Origin: Camarhynchus parvulus | Lineage: Eukaryota > Chordata > Aves > Passeriformes > Thraupidae | Length of the DNA: 64,000 nucleotides | NCBI RefSeq assembly: GCF_901933205.1 | Contig: NC_044586.1 | Coordinates: 17,058,569 to 17,122,568 of the forward strand | Direction of reading: 5' to 3' | Shown here: positions 34,941-46,509 of the stretch, piece after piece | Numbering within the stretch: the first letter of the stretch is position 1 | How the letters are laid out: each line of letters starts with the position of its first letter | Position numbers and translations under genes: made by a program | The notes under the pieces: generated by a model | What the model was told of the DNA's origin: nothing | The model's database searches: none | The model's input: the letters and a program-made list of their open reading frames with translations, nothing else

Positions 34941-36576
34941 ATCCCAGAGCACAGCCTTTTGGCCTGGGATCCTTTTGCTGCATTCCTGACCACCCCATGC
35001 GAGAAAAGTTATCTCCAGTATCTGGAGGGAATTGTTTGGAGACATTTTTTCCTGGTATGTATCCCATTCTCACTACTGTAGCCTTTAAAAGAAAGACAAA
35101 GAGTGAAAAGACAGTCCCAGAATGTATCCTGCACGTGTTGGATGGGAATGCTGGAGAGTGACTATACCATGACAGAACTCTGCCATGAGTCTGCCAAGAG
35201 GAGTACAAATTCTTTGATTACCAGCAAAGAAGTCTGTGTTGCTCCAATTGCCAGATTAAGCACCTTTGTCAGTTTAACCATCCCCAAAAGATGCAAATCA
35301 GACTGTAACAGGATAACCATCCCCATCACAGTCCTCTACAACTGAGACACTGCTGAGCAGGCAATGTTACTAGAGAGGAATTTTTTTCCCTGCATCCACC
35401 CCCGTTGGAGGATTTGTGGTGACACTGTCAGACTCAGCAGCAGCATTGCTGGTGTGTTTGATGCAGCCAAGTTTGGCCAGGGTAAGAAAATGCTTTAAGC
35501 CCTGCTTGGCCTGACTTTTGTAGTCAGAAAGTAGTGGTTTCTTGTTAGTTCCTTGAGAAGGTCATCACAGCATTGGGCTCTGCCCTGTCTGAAATGGTTT
35601 GATTTTTCTGGAGGAGTTAAACCACACCTGGATCCCCACGCAAGGCCCCCATTGCCATTCACCTCAGCAATGAGTCCTGCAGTAAATGTTGAGTGCTCTG
35701 CTCCCTCTGACTCTACAATGTTAACTGGAATCAAGACCACATCTCTGGCTTGCACCAGATCCCAGCTATCCAACCAGAACAAAATCTAGACATATCCCAC
35801 CAGCACCTTCTCTAAGCCTCTATATATGTCCTTCTCTCTCCCACACCAGTTTTTCCAGCCTCTCTCACAACAGGATGTGACGGCTTCATCAGTTCTACCT
35901 CCTAGGAACCAGCCACTTTCTGATGCAGAGAAAGCTGCAGCTTTGACATACAGGCAGCTCATCAGCTCCATTTGCTGTCACTCACTGCTTCAATTTTTGT
36001 GCACGTGATTCTATTCACTGAACTCCCACTGAAATCTAAAAGAAAAATTTTAGATGTACTTAAACATCTACTCCCTTTATTCCTCTCAAAGATATTCCCT
36101 TCTCCTAGCAATTGATTTCCAGAAAAGCAGAGATTAAGGAGCTGTTTCTTACAAGCTAGCAACAGTTTTAGTATCCTCTAGTGGCACAAAATGGGATTTC
36201 AGTCACTAAACCTCATGCCAGCAAATATCCTCCCTCCCCTGAATCTGCTTTCCTGTGCTCCATAGTATCCCCCACAATCCCAGATTCAGGATAACTTCAG
36301 CTGTGTAGCCATAAGAAAAGAAAATAAGAGCCTTTTGACACAAGATGTGTTAAGACATGAAGGCTCTCTGCTGTCTTGCCCTATAGAAGCCTCAGCCATG
36401 TCCGTGTTTGAGGCTTTTAACAAGAATGTTTGTGTTCAAACAGCTGTGTGAGCATGGGACCAAAGACTTGTCACACACCATAACAAAGGCATCTGCTGCT
36501 GCTGCCACTACCCCAAGGAAAAAAGACAGCTCCACCATGGCACCAATGTCAGAGCAGGGCTTTGGTAACAGATTTA
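34941..36576. other. Unique sequence, no gene seen
   Basis: No repeat family or exon recognised. Confidence 0.5.
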
Positions 36577-36735
36577 GAGAATCACAGAATCAGCCAAGTT
36601 AGAAAACACCTCATAGATCATCATCTCCAACCTATGACCTAACACCACCTTATCAGCTAAACCATGCCACAAGTGCCACATCCAGTGTTTTTTAAACACC
36701 TGGTCCATGGAGTCATCCCATCCTTCACTGATAAG
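36577..36735 (-). mobile_element. Old CR1 LINE 3' fragment
   Basis: About 160 bp of an older CR1 subfamily on the minus strand: GAATCACAGAATCAGCCAAG, then ATCATCTCCAACCTATGACC, then CTAACACCACCTTATCAGCT and CCATGCCACAAGTGCCACAT. The right limit is uncertain. Confidence 0.82.
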
Positions 36736-37547
36736 AGGAGCAAAGACTTTGGCGAAAAGAAGCGAAGAGCATCTGCTGCCAAATCTCTAAGCTGCACACC
36801 TGTCTAAAAGATGGCATCATACCTAACAATGAAAAAGAGTTGACAGTATAACAGTACTGTCATTATTTTATTTTATTTTAATACATACCTCCAAGATTAA
36901 CAGTAATTTTAAAATTCTATGATGCCATGTGATAGAATACTTCCAGTTTGAAAAAAAGAGAGGATTTTTTAGTTTCCTTTCAGAGAAACTTTAGGTGACA
37001 CTGCTCTCCCATGAGAAGCTTGGTGACAAATCATGGTGGAACAGCCCTTGGCCCTCTGCAGTTCTGTGCACTTCACATATGGGGAACATTCCTACATTTC
37101 CTGCATTTCCTTGTCCACAGAGAGCTTTCAGTCATCCAAAAGCATCTGCCTTAGTGTTGGCAAAGTCAGCTCTGTAATAATCCAGGTTCCAGAAGCTGAG
37201 TGGAAAATGAGAACCTTTCTTTACCTCTTTTTTTTTGCATCATCCTGTAACCTTTAAATTGGAACAGCACCTCTGCTATTGAATTCAACAGGAGATTCCG
37301 TACAGTTTTTTAATGAGACTCATTATCTGGGGAGTATGTCTGCCATCAATTTTAAAGCCTTAAAAGATTGCTGTGATCATGTATTGTACTTAGAAAAGGG
37401 AGCAGTGGAATCTCAACCTACTGGTAGAGCAGCTCTGTAAGGCAGCTAGGAATTCTCCCAGTGTCAGCCTTGCACCTTCCCTGTCCTCTAAATGTGCAAG
37501 TTAGTATACACAAGTTAAAATCCACTCTTCACTGTGTTAAAACTGGC
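36736..37547. other. Unique sequence, no gene seen
   Basis: No repeat family or exon recognised. A T/A-rich patch (TTATTTTATTTTAATAC) lies at about 36,865-36,885. Confidence 0.5.
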
Positions 37548-38541
37548 TGGATGGCCAGGCCCAGGAAGTGGTGGTGAATGGAGTTATATCCAGGTAGTGG
37601 CCAGTACATCCAGAGGTGTTCCCTGGGCCAGTTCTCTTTAAATGACAACCTGGACAGGGGGATTGAGTGCACCCTCAGTCATTTCTCAGATGACACCCAG
37701 CTGGGTGGGAGTGTGGATCTGCTGGAGGGCAGGAAGGCTCTGCAGAGGGATCTGGACAGGCTGGATCCATGGGCCCAGGCCAGTGGTCTGAGGGTCAGCA
37801 AGGCCAAGGGCCCGGTCCTGTCTTGGGTCACAGCAACCCCCTGCAGCTCCAGGCTGGGGCAGAGGGGCTGGAAAGCTGGGAAAGGCCCTGGGGGTGCTGG
37901 GGACAGCAGCTGGACAGGAGCCAGGTGTGCCCAGGGGGGCAGGAGGCCAATGGCACCTGGGCTGTGCCAGCCATGGTGTGGCAGCAGGGCCAGGGCAGTG
38001 ACTGTCCCCTGGGCTGGCACTGCTGGGGCCACACCTCAGATCCTGGGGTACTTCTGGGAACCTCAGGACAAGAAATGGACATTGAGGGGCTGGAGCGTGT
38101 CCAGAGAAAGGAACGGAGCTGGGGAAGGGTTTGGAGCACCAGGAAGGGCTGAGGGAGCTGGGGGGGCTCAGCCTGGAGAAAAGGAGGCTCAGGGGGGCCC
38201 TTCTGGCTCTGCACAACTCCCTGACAGGAGGGGACAGCTGGGGGGAATCAGGCTCTGCTCCCAGGGAACAAGGGACAGGATGAGAGGAAACAGCCTCAAG
38301 CTGTGCCAGGGGAGGTTCAGGTTGGACATCAGGAGGAATTTCTTCATGGGAGGGGTAGTCAGCCATTGGAAGGGGCTGTCCAGGAGTCTCCATCCCTTGA
38401 GGTGTTCAAGAAACGACTGGACATGGCACTCAGTGCTCTGGGCTGAGTGACAAGGTGGTGTTTGGTCACAGGTTAGACTCAATGATCCTAAAGGTCTTTT
38501 CCAACCTGAATGATTCTGTTATCCAATGATTCTATGATTCT
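37548..38541 (+). mobile_element. CR1 LINE with end of its reverse transcriptase
   Basis: About 1 kb of CR1 in + orientation, the longest copy here. Its first part translates in frame from about 37,578 as the end of the CR1 polymerase palm. DNLDRGIECTLSHFSDDTQL contains F-S-D-D at 37,683-37,694, where active CR1 enzymes have an aromatic residue followed by A-D-D. GRKALQRDLDRLDPWAQ follows. Frameshifts then scramble the frame. The 3' part resembles the copy at 50.8 kb (AAAAGGAGGCTCAGGGGGGC), ending CCAATGATTCTATGATTCT. It is a dead, 5'-truncated LINE copy. Confidence 0.93.
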
Positions 38542-41500
38542 AAGGTGGTATCCTAATGGAATAACCTTAGCAGGCAAACACCCCACACTTCCATCAACAA
38601 AGGAAGAGAGAAAAATCTAGAGACTGTCCTAGAGGCAATGTGTAGGGGCAAGTATTGACACACCTGAAACAGCCCTGCAGAGGGAAAGAAAAAAAAAAAA
38701 AAAGATAATCAGGCTATGTGGAACAGCCTGGAACAGCTTATTCCTGAATGGATCCAGCGCCCTCTGCTGGAACGCTGTACTCATGCCAGCCCAGCCAGGG
38801 AGGAGAGAACGGAATATAGGTGTGTCATGGAAGGGTCAGAGCTGGGAACAGGCACTTAGGAGGGAGAAAGTTCAAGGGATATAACGCCGTGCAAAGGCTA
38901 TTAATGAGGGGAAAAGAAAGCACTACACAATAGGTGATGAGGGGGGAAACTTGCTCTGGGGGGTACCCAGAGGGGGATGGATGGACAAAGGGATTTGGGG
39001 CTGTCTCAGCTCGCTTCACAGCAAAGACCAGACCCCAAAATTTGGACTCTACAGCAGAGGAGAATTTGGAATGTCAAGTTTAGTAAATCATCATCAGAAA
39101 TCTCTGGCATGCCTGAGAATGGTGCCAATCTTTTCTGCAAGCACAGGTGAAATCAGTGATATGGATGAAGGGCACTGCCTGCACAGTCTCTGGGGAAGGT
39201 TCCACCTCCATCTGTGCTGTTCAACTCACTGCAGCCACTTTCCCAGCAAGTCAAGTTCCATGATGTCCCCTCATGTCCCAACAACAACACTGCGCAGCAG
39301 ACGTAAGGCAAGCTATCCTTGCAAACTTCTCGAGGCCTCTGGCTTCAGGGATACTCACAGGAGGGGCAGATCAGCAGATGCTGGAATGGCTATCCCCACT
39401 TCTAGGGATGCACAGGACAAAGGTATCAGTGAGACTCAGCCCTTTACAGCACAGTGTATTTGTACCTCTGACGCCTGGGGCTGCCTCCAGTCTGGAACTG
39501 CAGCTTGGTCAGGAGTGTGGGTGGATGAAAAGCCCTGGGAGCTTTCTTCCCTCCTTCTCTGATGCCCAGGTTTGATTCCTACATGGACATATAAACAAAC
39601 GGCAGGACTGTACGGGGCTTGCAGAGCAATCAGAAGTCACAAAGTGAGCAGCTGCAGGAGGCAAACAGCACCTGGTTGATTTGGAAGGAGCTACAGCTAC
39701 ACATCGCTATATAACAAGTTTAGGATAGGAAGTGACTTCCTGAAACACAGTCTCAAAACCTACTGGAAAGGGTGAATTTTTCCAGTAATAAACAAGGAAA
39801 TTATTCCTCTATGAGTATGCAAATTGCTACTCAGCAAATGGCCTGGGCTATGGGAAGCTGTTAATGTGCACAAAATCGATACCCAGACAGTTTGTCTGCT
39901 CCATTCAAAGGCAAACACAGCAGCCACAGTAGCTTGGATTGGTCTGGGGTATGGAATATAATTTCCCCCTTAGGAAAGAGAGACTGCTGTGCAGACCTGA
40001 TGGTTTCACCAAGAACCTCAACACTTCACACAGATTTGACCATGTCACAAAGAGAAATAGACACAGGGTTGTCACATTTCTCTGGTGAGAACATCACCTC
40101 TTCCTTATTAATGAGCTTCAGACTCTCACTCTTGTGACTACTTTCTCCTTTTCCAGGAGTGGATATCTGCTGCCTACAATAAATTTGAAAATTAGGGATG
40201 AACTCCACATAGTGCAGTCAATGTCCATCAAGCTATGGTTCAAGACTCTTTAAGGGTCTGTGGACAAGTTTTAAGGAGCCCATAAAGGTCACTAAGAAAA
40301 AATAATTGGTTGTCAGCATTTACTGTATTGCTATTCTCATCCCCAGCAACAATATTTATAGTATCTGCAAATAAAAGACTGGGAAACAATTATTTTACTC
40401 AGAGATTGGGAAAAGTCAGGTATAGATCTCTCCAAAGGGTCAGAGCTATATAACACCAGTTAATACCATTAACTGTAGAATCTGAGCTGATTTTGATCTA
40501 GACATAAGTTACCTGTTTCTGCCAAACTTTTGCATGAATAATAAAGTCTAAAGAATGACCACAAGCAGACCACCTAAAGCTAGAAGCTGACTGTTTCCCA
40601 TTTTTAACCATTCCAGGATTTTCTCTTTTGATCCCACGACTGGACATTTCCCTCTAAAAATCTTCTGACCTAACCAAGGAGACTCACCATGACCACTGTG
40701 CTTGTTTATCTCTCCAAAGAAATCAGTGTCCTAAAGAAAAACCTTCCATAACAGAAATTATGGTGACTTTTATGAAGGATATTTTTTGTGTTTATCAGGT
40801 ATTCATTGATTCAAGTCCTTGTTGTACAATTAACTGTCCTCCTACAGAAGTTAAATTTACCAGACTGCAGTACCCTAGATACACCTATGGAAACTGTTTT
40901 AAAGAAAGTCACCACCTTTGATATTCTGCAGACTTCAGGCAACAATGGAGGATTAAGTGAATGAAGTGCTGTACATAATTCCACAATTTCCCTTGGAAGT
41001 AATGAATTTCACTCAGTTCTGATGATCTGTCAGCATTCAGTCTGTCTGCAACACAGTTTCTGCCACAGTTATTCAATAGAAGAGATGCTACTCTGTCTTT
41101 GATTTCATTTCTTCTAATTCAATGACTCCCCAAATTGTATTCTCTACTGGGATCACTTCTAGTACTAGTACTAGTTTACTTCTAGGAAAATCATTTTAAC
41201 AGCCCAATTATGACAGCAAATACAAATGCTGTATTCAAAATTAATACATGTATACTCCTCCCTGCTGCTCCTTCTTCCTGACATTTCCTTTATACCTGTA
41301 TTGCCACAAATGCAGTTTAATACTCTGTGGGCCCTTATGGCAGATGCAGCTCAACTGGTCAGCGTTGCACAGCTTATGCCTTCATAATTCACTCTCTAAA
41401 AACCTTCTCCCAAACTTACCCTAAGCCGGATTGGTTTAATAACCCTCTTTATCTTATCTGCAGTATGTCAGACTGAAGAGGGTGTCACAAAATTTAACAC

Positions 41501-44500
41501 CACGCACGGGACTGAAAAAATGTCAGATTCCTGGGTCTCACAGACACAGCCCTGGAGTGGCCTCACCTTTTGCTGGAGCTCCCTAAATCCCAGATTTCAG
41601 AAGGAAGCCATGAAATGAGTATTTACAAGAGTGAAGATCAGGGCTGTGCTTGCAGCCTGACCAGAAATGCCTTTATCTCCATCACCCATTTACAGTTCTG
41701 ATGAGTGACCACATGCAGCAGCCTGAGGCCAGTGAGATGACCACCCCTTCCTTTAGATCTTTGCTACCTGCTAGATAAAAAAGACATTTTCATAGGAAAA
41801 AAAAATAATAGAAGCATTTTGAGTTTTACTTAATAAATACAAAAGGAGAAGAGGTGATGGTGATAGGGAGATAAAGGGGTTTGCATCATTGTAACCCAAA
41901 TATGATTGATTTTTTGGAGTGAAGAGATAATTTATGTGATGTTGCCTGGATATTATACATCTACCTGTAGTTGCAAGCAATCTCAATTCTACACACGTTG
42001 CTGCAGGTTTGGAGCACTGCTGGTGCAGGCTGGCAGTGATGGGGTCTGTAAGGATGGGATCCAAAACACAGCTCCTCGGTGGCATTTGTGCCACTCACTT
42101 TAGTGCAGTGGGGTTTGGGACAGCAACTTCCCTCCAGAGGGGAGTGAAGAATCATCTGGGCTGGATGAAGAAGGGAAAGAGATGAAGTAAAGTAAGCAAG
42201 TGTAGTTTGAAATGTGACAGCTGAGAGAACAAAAGACTTTGTAAAACAAGGAAAATACGTGGATTAACTCAAATGTGCAAATGTATTCAAAGCAGTGAGG
42301 GCTTTGGGTGAGGGACAGGGAGCAGACAAGCACATGTACTTACCAGTAACAATGCTGCCACAGTGGTGGGGGAGAAGAAAAAGAAAACAAATTTGTGTGG
42401 GAACCATTGCCCTTCAGCAAGACACAGACTCCTGCATCCAGTGGGAAAATGAAGCTTTTTCCTTGACTGTTATCTCCTTGCTCTCTTCCAGTGTGACTGT
42501 GAGGCAGACACATGGAAAAATGCCACGTACATGGGCTTACCTTTGTTGCTCCTGAGTCCAGAAGCAAGCAAAAGCCAAGTGAGGAGTAATTTGGAGATTG
42601 CCACTGAGCACATGCAGTGCCCACGATTGAGCAGGACAGGTCTTATGGAAGGTGGTAACACTCTGTGGAGTGCCCAGGTTGGCTCTGTTTAGTCTTGGTA
42701 TCCAACCAGACACAGGATGTGGGAGATGCAAAAGCATCTTCACCAACTTCATCTTTCCTTGAGCAAGGGCTGGAATGGAGTCAGACACATCCCTCACCAC
42801 CACTACACTGATCTCCAGCCAGGAGTTCACTCCAACCTGATGGCAAGCAGAGCTGTCATAGCACAGAGGGACCACCCCTGCAGGACCAGCAGGGGGACAT
42901 GCCAAATTATCTTCACATCTTTCCCTGTGGGAGGAGCTCATTGCAGCACTGCAGCACCCACCTCTGAGGAAGGTGAAATTCTGCAAGGGGATGTGGACTG
43001 TGCTAAAAAAGCTGCAGACCTGTATTAACTCCACATTAAACATTTAATATGAACACAGTAAAGTCCAAGAGGGCAACTAGCCTTTTTGACATAAAACCCC
43101 CCACACAGCACTTTAAAAAATACTGATTTTATTCATGTCTAACCTATTCAACAGTGGATCACACCGGCAGGAACAACAACAAATATCGCAGTACAGGGTT
43201 TCACCAGGTTCTCACTAATGACAATGATTGCTGTTCAAAGCTCACTCAAGTGCCATTGCCCTGGTACACTTCCAAGCCCAATAACCTCATTTCCCACTGT
43301 GTGTGGGGTCGTCTGCAGAGAATTTGTGTTCTCAAAGCCTGAATGCAGCAAACATCCTGAAGCACAGCCCAGCTAAAAATTCCCTATACCTCATTTATTC
43401 TTTATTTGAAAGGGTTCAAGTTTTCAGTGAAACAAACAAAAAAGCCCCCACCATCAACAATTTCTCAGAAATATTGGGACCTGGCTGTATAAATTAGGTC
43501 CAGCAAGGGAGCTGGAATTACTTATCTCACCACATGACCTGGCCTGCAAATTCCAGCTGTTTTCCTCGGAATGATGCATCAGAGCAAGGTTTCACACCAA
43601 AAGCAAAGCATGCCCGTCAATATCATGCCTGCTGATGGTGGGCACACAGTATGGCCCAAGGTTTCTGCCCCATGGATTTCCCCAGGATATTGACACTTTT
43701 CCAAAGGTAACCTGAACCTATGTTGACTCTGAAGACAACTGCCCTTGCAAGAAGGGTCCATGGCAGCTCTGGTCACTCATGGTGAGCCACATGGCCTTGA
43801 CACACAGATCAGGATAAAGAAACTTGGAGGATTCCCACAGCTGGCCTGCACTGAGAGATAGAGCAGGTCCCTTGGGATTGTGGAATGCATTTTGCCTCCC
43901 AATGACTGCGGGGTCACTTCCACAACCAGAACTACTCAGAAGAGCTGCACCAGAAGCAGTCTCCATCTGGCAGCTCAGGGTTTCTCTAAGCCCAGTCCTA
44001 CAAGCCTGTGGGAGCCACAAGTAGTCAGGAAGCTCCTCAGAGATACAGACCCTTAGCCAGCAGCACAAAGATGTAGTGAAGTCCCAGAGCTGCCAAATCA
44101 GAGAGAGCTGCCTCCCACCTCTTTCCCTCACACACTGAAGCTGAAAAGTGCCAGACAGGCTAAAAGTCACTCAGGGAGATATAGAGAGTGTTACTGATAA
44201 AGAGTTCTAGAGAAGCTGGATGCCCAGCATCCATCAAACTGCTTTCTGGAATCCCAGCTGTCACATTTAACTTTACTCTTCCCCTCAGGCTTTCCCCTTC
44301 CAGAATCAATTCTTCCTACCCCTCCTCCCACCCCTCTGTGCAGAGACCTGGCAACACAAACAAGTTGGATCCACACGTGGTCACAGAAATTTGGCTGCAC
44401 GGCTGACCTTTGCAGCTGCCAAAGGGAGGGAATTCCAGGACAGTGCCCCCCTCTCTGCCCTTTACTTTTCAGAGTTAATTGGGTTTTCTATCACTTTCAG

Positions 44501-46254
44501 CATGGCACAGCATGGACTCATGGAGCTTGAAAAGCAGCAGAGGTTTTATCACCATGGTGCAATGGGAGAAGACTTCAGAGCATTTTCTGGGAACATCATG
44601 TACAGTTATATTACAATTGCAGAATTGTCTGGCTATTGTGTCTCCTAAGTCACACAATGGACTACAAACAGTGCTATTTCAGTGAAACTCTCTACAACCA
44701 CTGAAAATAAGTCACTAACTCCATTAGAGCAGGCAATGGACTCACAGGTTCACAAATCTGACTACAGATGCTAAAGCCAGATGCTTTGTAGGTAAATGAG
44801 AAACACCTCTGGTTTGGGCCCACCCCTCAGGCAGCAGATATTTTGCATGAACAGGATGATTACTACTTGTAGAGCTATATGAAACATCTACCTTTTTATC
44901 CAAGTTATGAAAGCACAGCTTTGAAAAGCACAGTAATCCAAGGCCAAAAAGGCAGACGAATGGACAGACTTCAGCCACTCATTTGGTTTTCTTAGAGAGA
45001 GGTCTTAAGGGCTGACCTTATGCATTTGCCAGGTCTGGATGCTCCACTTGAAAAAAAGGCTTAAAGAAAGTTTCAACAGCAGTCTCTTCTGGAGGTGTCC
45101 TGTGTCAATCTCCAGCTTCCCACAGGACTCGGTGCTTGTCTGGGGCTTTTGAGGAACAGCTCATAAATTGCTGCTATTTACCCACTGGCAGTTGAATCCT
45201 GCTTTATTTAGTTTTCCCAGAAATAAAACGTATTGGAATCTTGTAGGGGATTCTCTCTGCTTCCCTCCTCCAGTCCCTGCTCACATTTAGTTTCAGTTTC
45301 CTGGAACTAAGAGTGTTGACCCCTTTAAAAGCAGCAGCAGCAGCAAGAAAACCACAGAGCAAGGAAAACAGTTTCCTGGCCAGAAAGGTTGTACCCCCTG
45401 CATAGAGAGAAACTCCACCAACTTTACAGGAAGAAGATGCAACAACCTCTTTTGCAGCGTCCTGACGTGACAACCTTGCAGCATACAGAAGCCAGCCTAG
45501 CAAGGAAAAATAAAAAAGGGGTTGTGTTAAAAAAAATGCACAAGAAAATGGCGTTATTTCACATGGATCACAGTAAAGCACAACAACCTAAGGGTTTATT
45601 TCTTCATGAGAATGTTTGAAGGGGATGAATTTGAAATCTGTTGTCAACTGCAGCTGGCTAAAATGGAAAGTGCTACATTTCTTTGCTTACCTTGATGCCT
45701 ACTGGGATTGGCTTTAGGGCCAATTTTTCCTTGCAGCTCCTGGGAATTACACACCTGTCTTCTTGCATGAGATGAAATATATTTATTAGAAGGTTGCAAA
45801 ATTTGTTAGGATGCATTGCAGTGCTGTGCTCTTCAAGGACAGAGGCACAAGGTCTGATTCTTACTGTAACTGGGACTTTGGGAATTCCTAGAGCCATTTT
45901 CATGGCATCTAATTTTAGGTTCTTTTAAGATAGATCTGTAATGACAATTTGCCTTATAGTCCCTCCCTCTATGCTAGGGGCAGGAAAGTCTATCAAAGCA
46001 GATAAGGGAATTTAAAATTTTTATTTTATTTTTTTTAATTAGATCTTAAACTATTTATGAGACAGCAGAACAAAAAAAGTTGGGTCTGCAAGAACTTTTC
46101 TTCCTTTAGAGACTTCTCCATTGTCACACTTTTGTGCAGTCCATTCCAGCTGCATCTCTACTGGAGACTCATAAAACCTAAAAGGCTATTAATAAGTTAT
46201 TAAAAGTATCAGCAGTCTTCCACAACAAAAGAAGGAGAAAGAAAAAAATGACTG
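38542..46254. other. Long unique stretch, no gene seen
   Basis: 7.7 kb nearly free of recognisable repeats, the longest such interval in the window. It has an A run of about 15 at 38,689-38,703, a TAGTAC repeat near 41,160, and (CAG)5 at about 45,328-45,345. Open frames up to 203 codons (38,951-39,562, +) and 168 codons (42,537-43,043, -) lack known motifs. Two minus-strand 5' splice-like sites (GTAAGT at about 42,340 and GTAAGC at about 42,538) are too little to call an exon. Function, if any, is not visible to me. Confidence 0.5.
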
Positions 46255-46405
46255 GAATAAATGAAGGACTGCACCCTGTGGAAGGGATCCACACTGGAGC
46301 AGATCATGAAGAACAGCAGCCCATGGGAGAGGCTCATCCTGGAGAAGTTCCTGGAGGATTCAATTCCATGGGAGGGACCTCCTACTGGACTAGAGGAAGA
46401 GTGTG
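46255..46405 (+). mobile_element. LTR-retrotransposon fragment
   Basis: About 150 bp with repeated phrases typical, as far as I recall, of an avian ERV LTR/leader: TGTGGAAGGGATCCACACTG, CAGCAGCCCATGGGAGAGGC and TGGAGAAGTTCCTGGAGGAT. It has no coding sequence of its own; the ATG-initiated open frame here is incidental. It abuts a second LTR fragment in the opposite orientation. Confidence 0.6.
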
Positions 46406-46509
46406 AGGAGTCTATGATGATATTTTCTCTCTGCTGTGGAGCTGAGGATGGAGAGTGACAGAGTGGCTTTGGGGGGCACCTGGCATCCAGCCAGGGTTAA
46501 CCCACCACA
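46406..46509 (-). mobile_element. 5' terminal fragment of another LTR
   Basis: Read on the minus strand it starts TGTGGTGGGTTAACCCTGGC then TGGATGCCAGGTGCC, the characteristic 5' start of a common avian ERV LTR family (recognised from memory). Only about the first 100 bp are present, after which sequence switches to the fragment on its left. Confidence 0.68.

Noticed and set aside
34383..35081. Open frame of 232 codons
   Set aside because: Most of it is the reverse complement of a CR1 copy; the same peptide phrases recur at every minus-strand CR1 in the window.
37686..38393. Minus-strand open frame of 235 codons
   Set aside because: It is the antisense of a + strand CR1, whose own strand carries the recognisable reverse transcriptase remnant.
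38689..38703. Poly(A) run considered as the tail of a processed pseudogene
   Set aside because: No gene-like sequence or polyadenylation signal precedes it and no target duplication was found.
38951..39562. 203-codon open frame in unique sequence
   Set aside because: No recognisable domain or composition bias typical of coding sequence, and overlapping frames of similar quality in another phase.
42340..43043. Minus-strand exon candidates with 5' splice-like sites at about 42,340 and 42,538
   Set aside because: The donors look good (GTAAGT, GTAAGC) but I find no convincing acceptor with a pyrimidine tract upstream on that strand, and the 168-codon frame has no known motif.
46261..46458. ATG-initiated 65-codon frame with repeated LEQI/LEKF-type phrases
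   Set aside because: The sequence matches an ERV LTR/leader fragment, so the frame is incidental.
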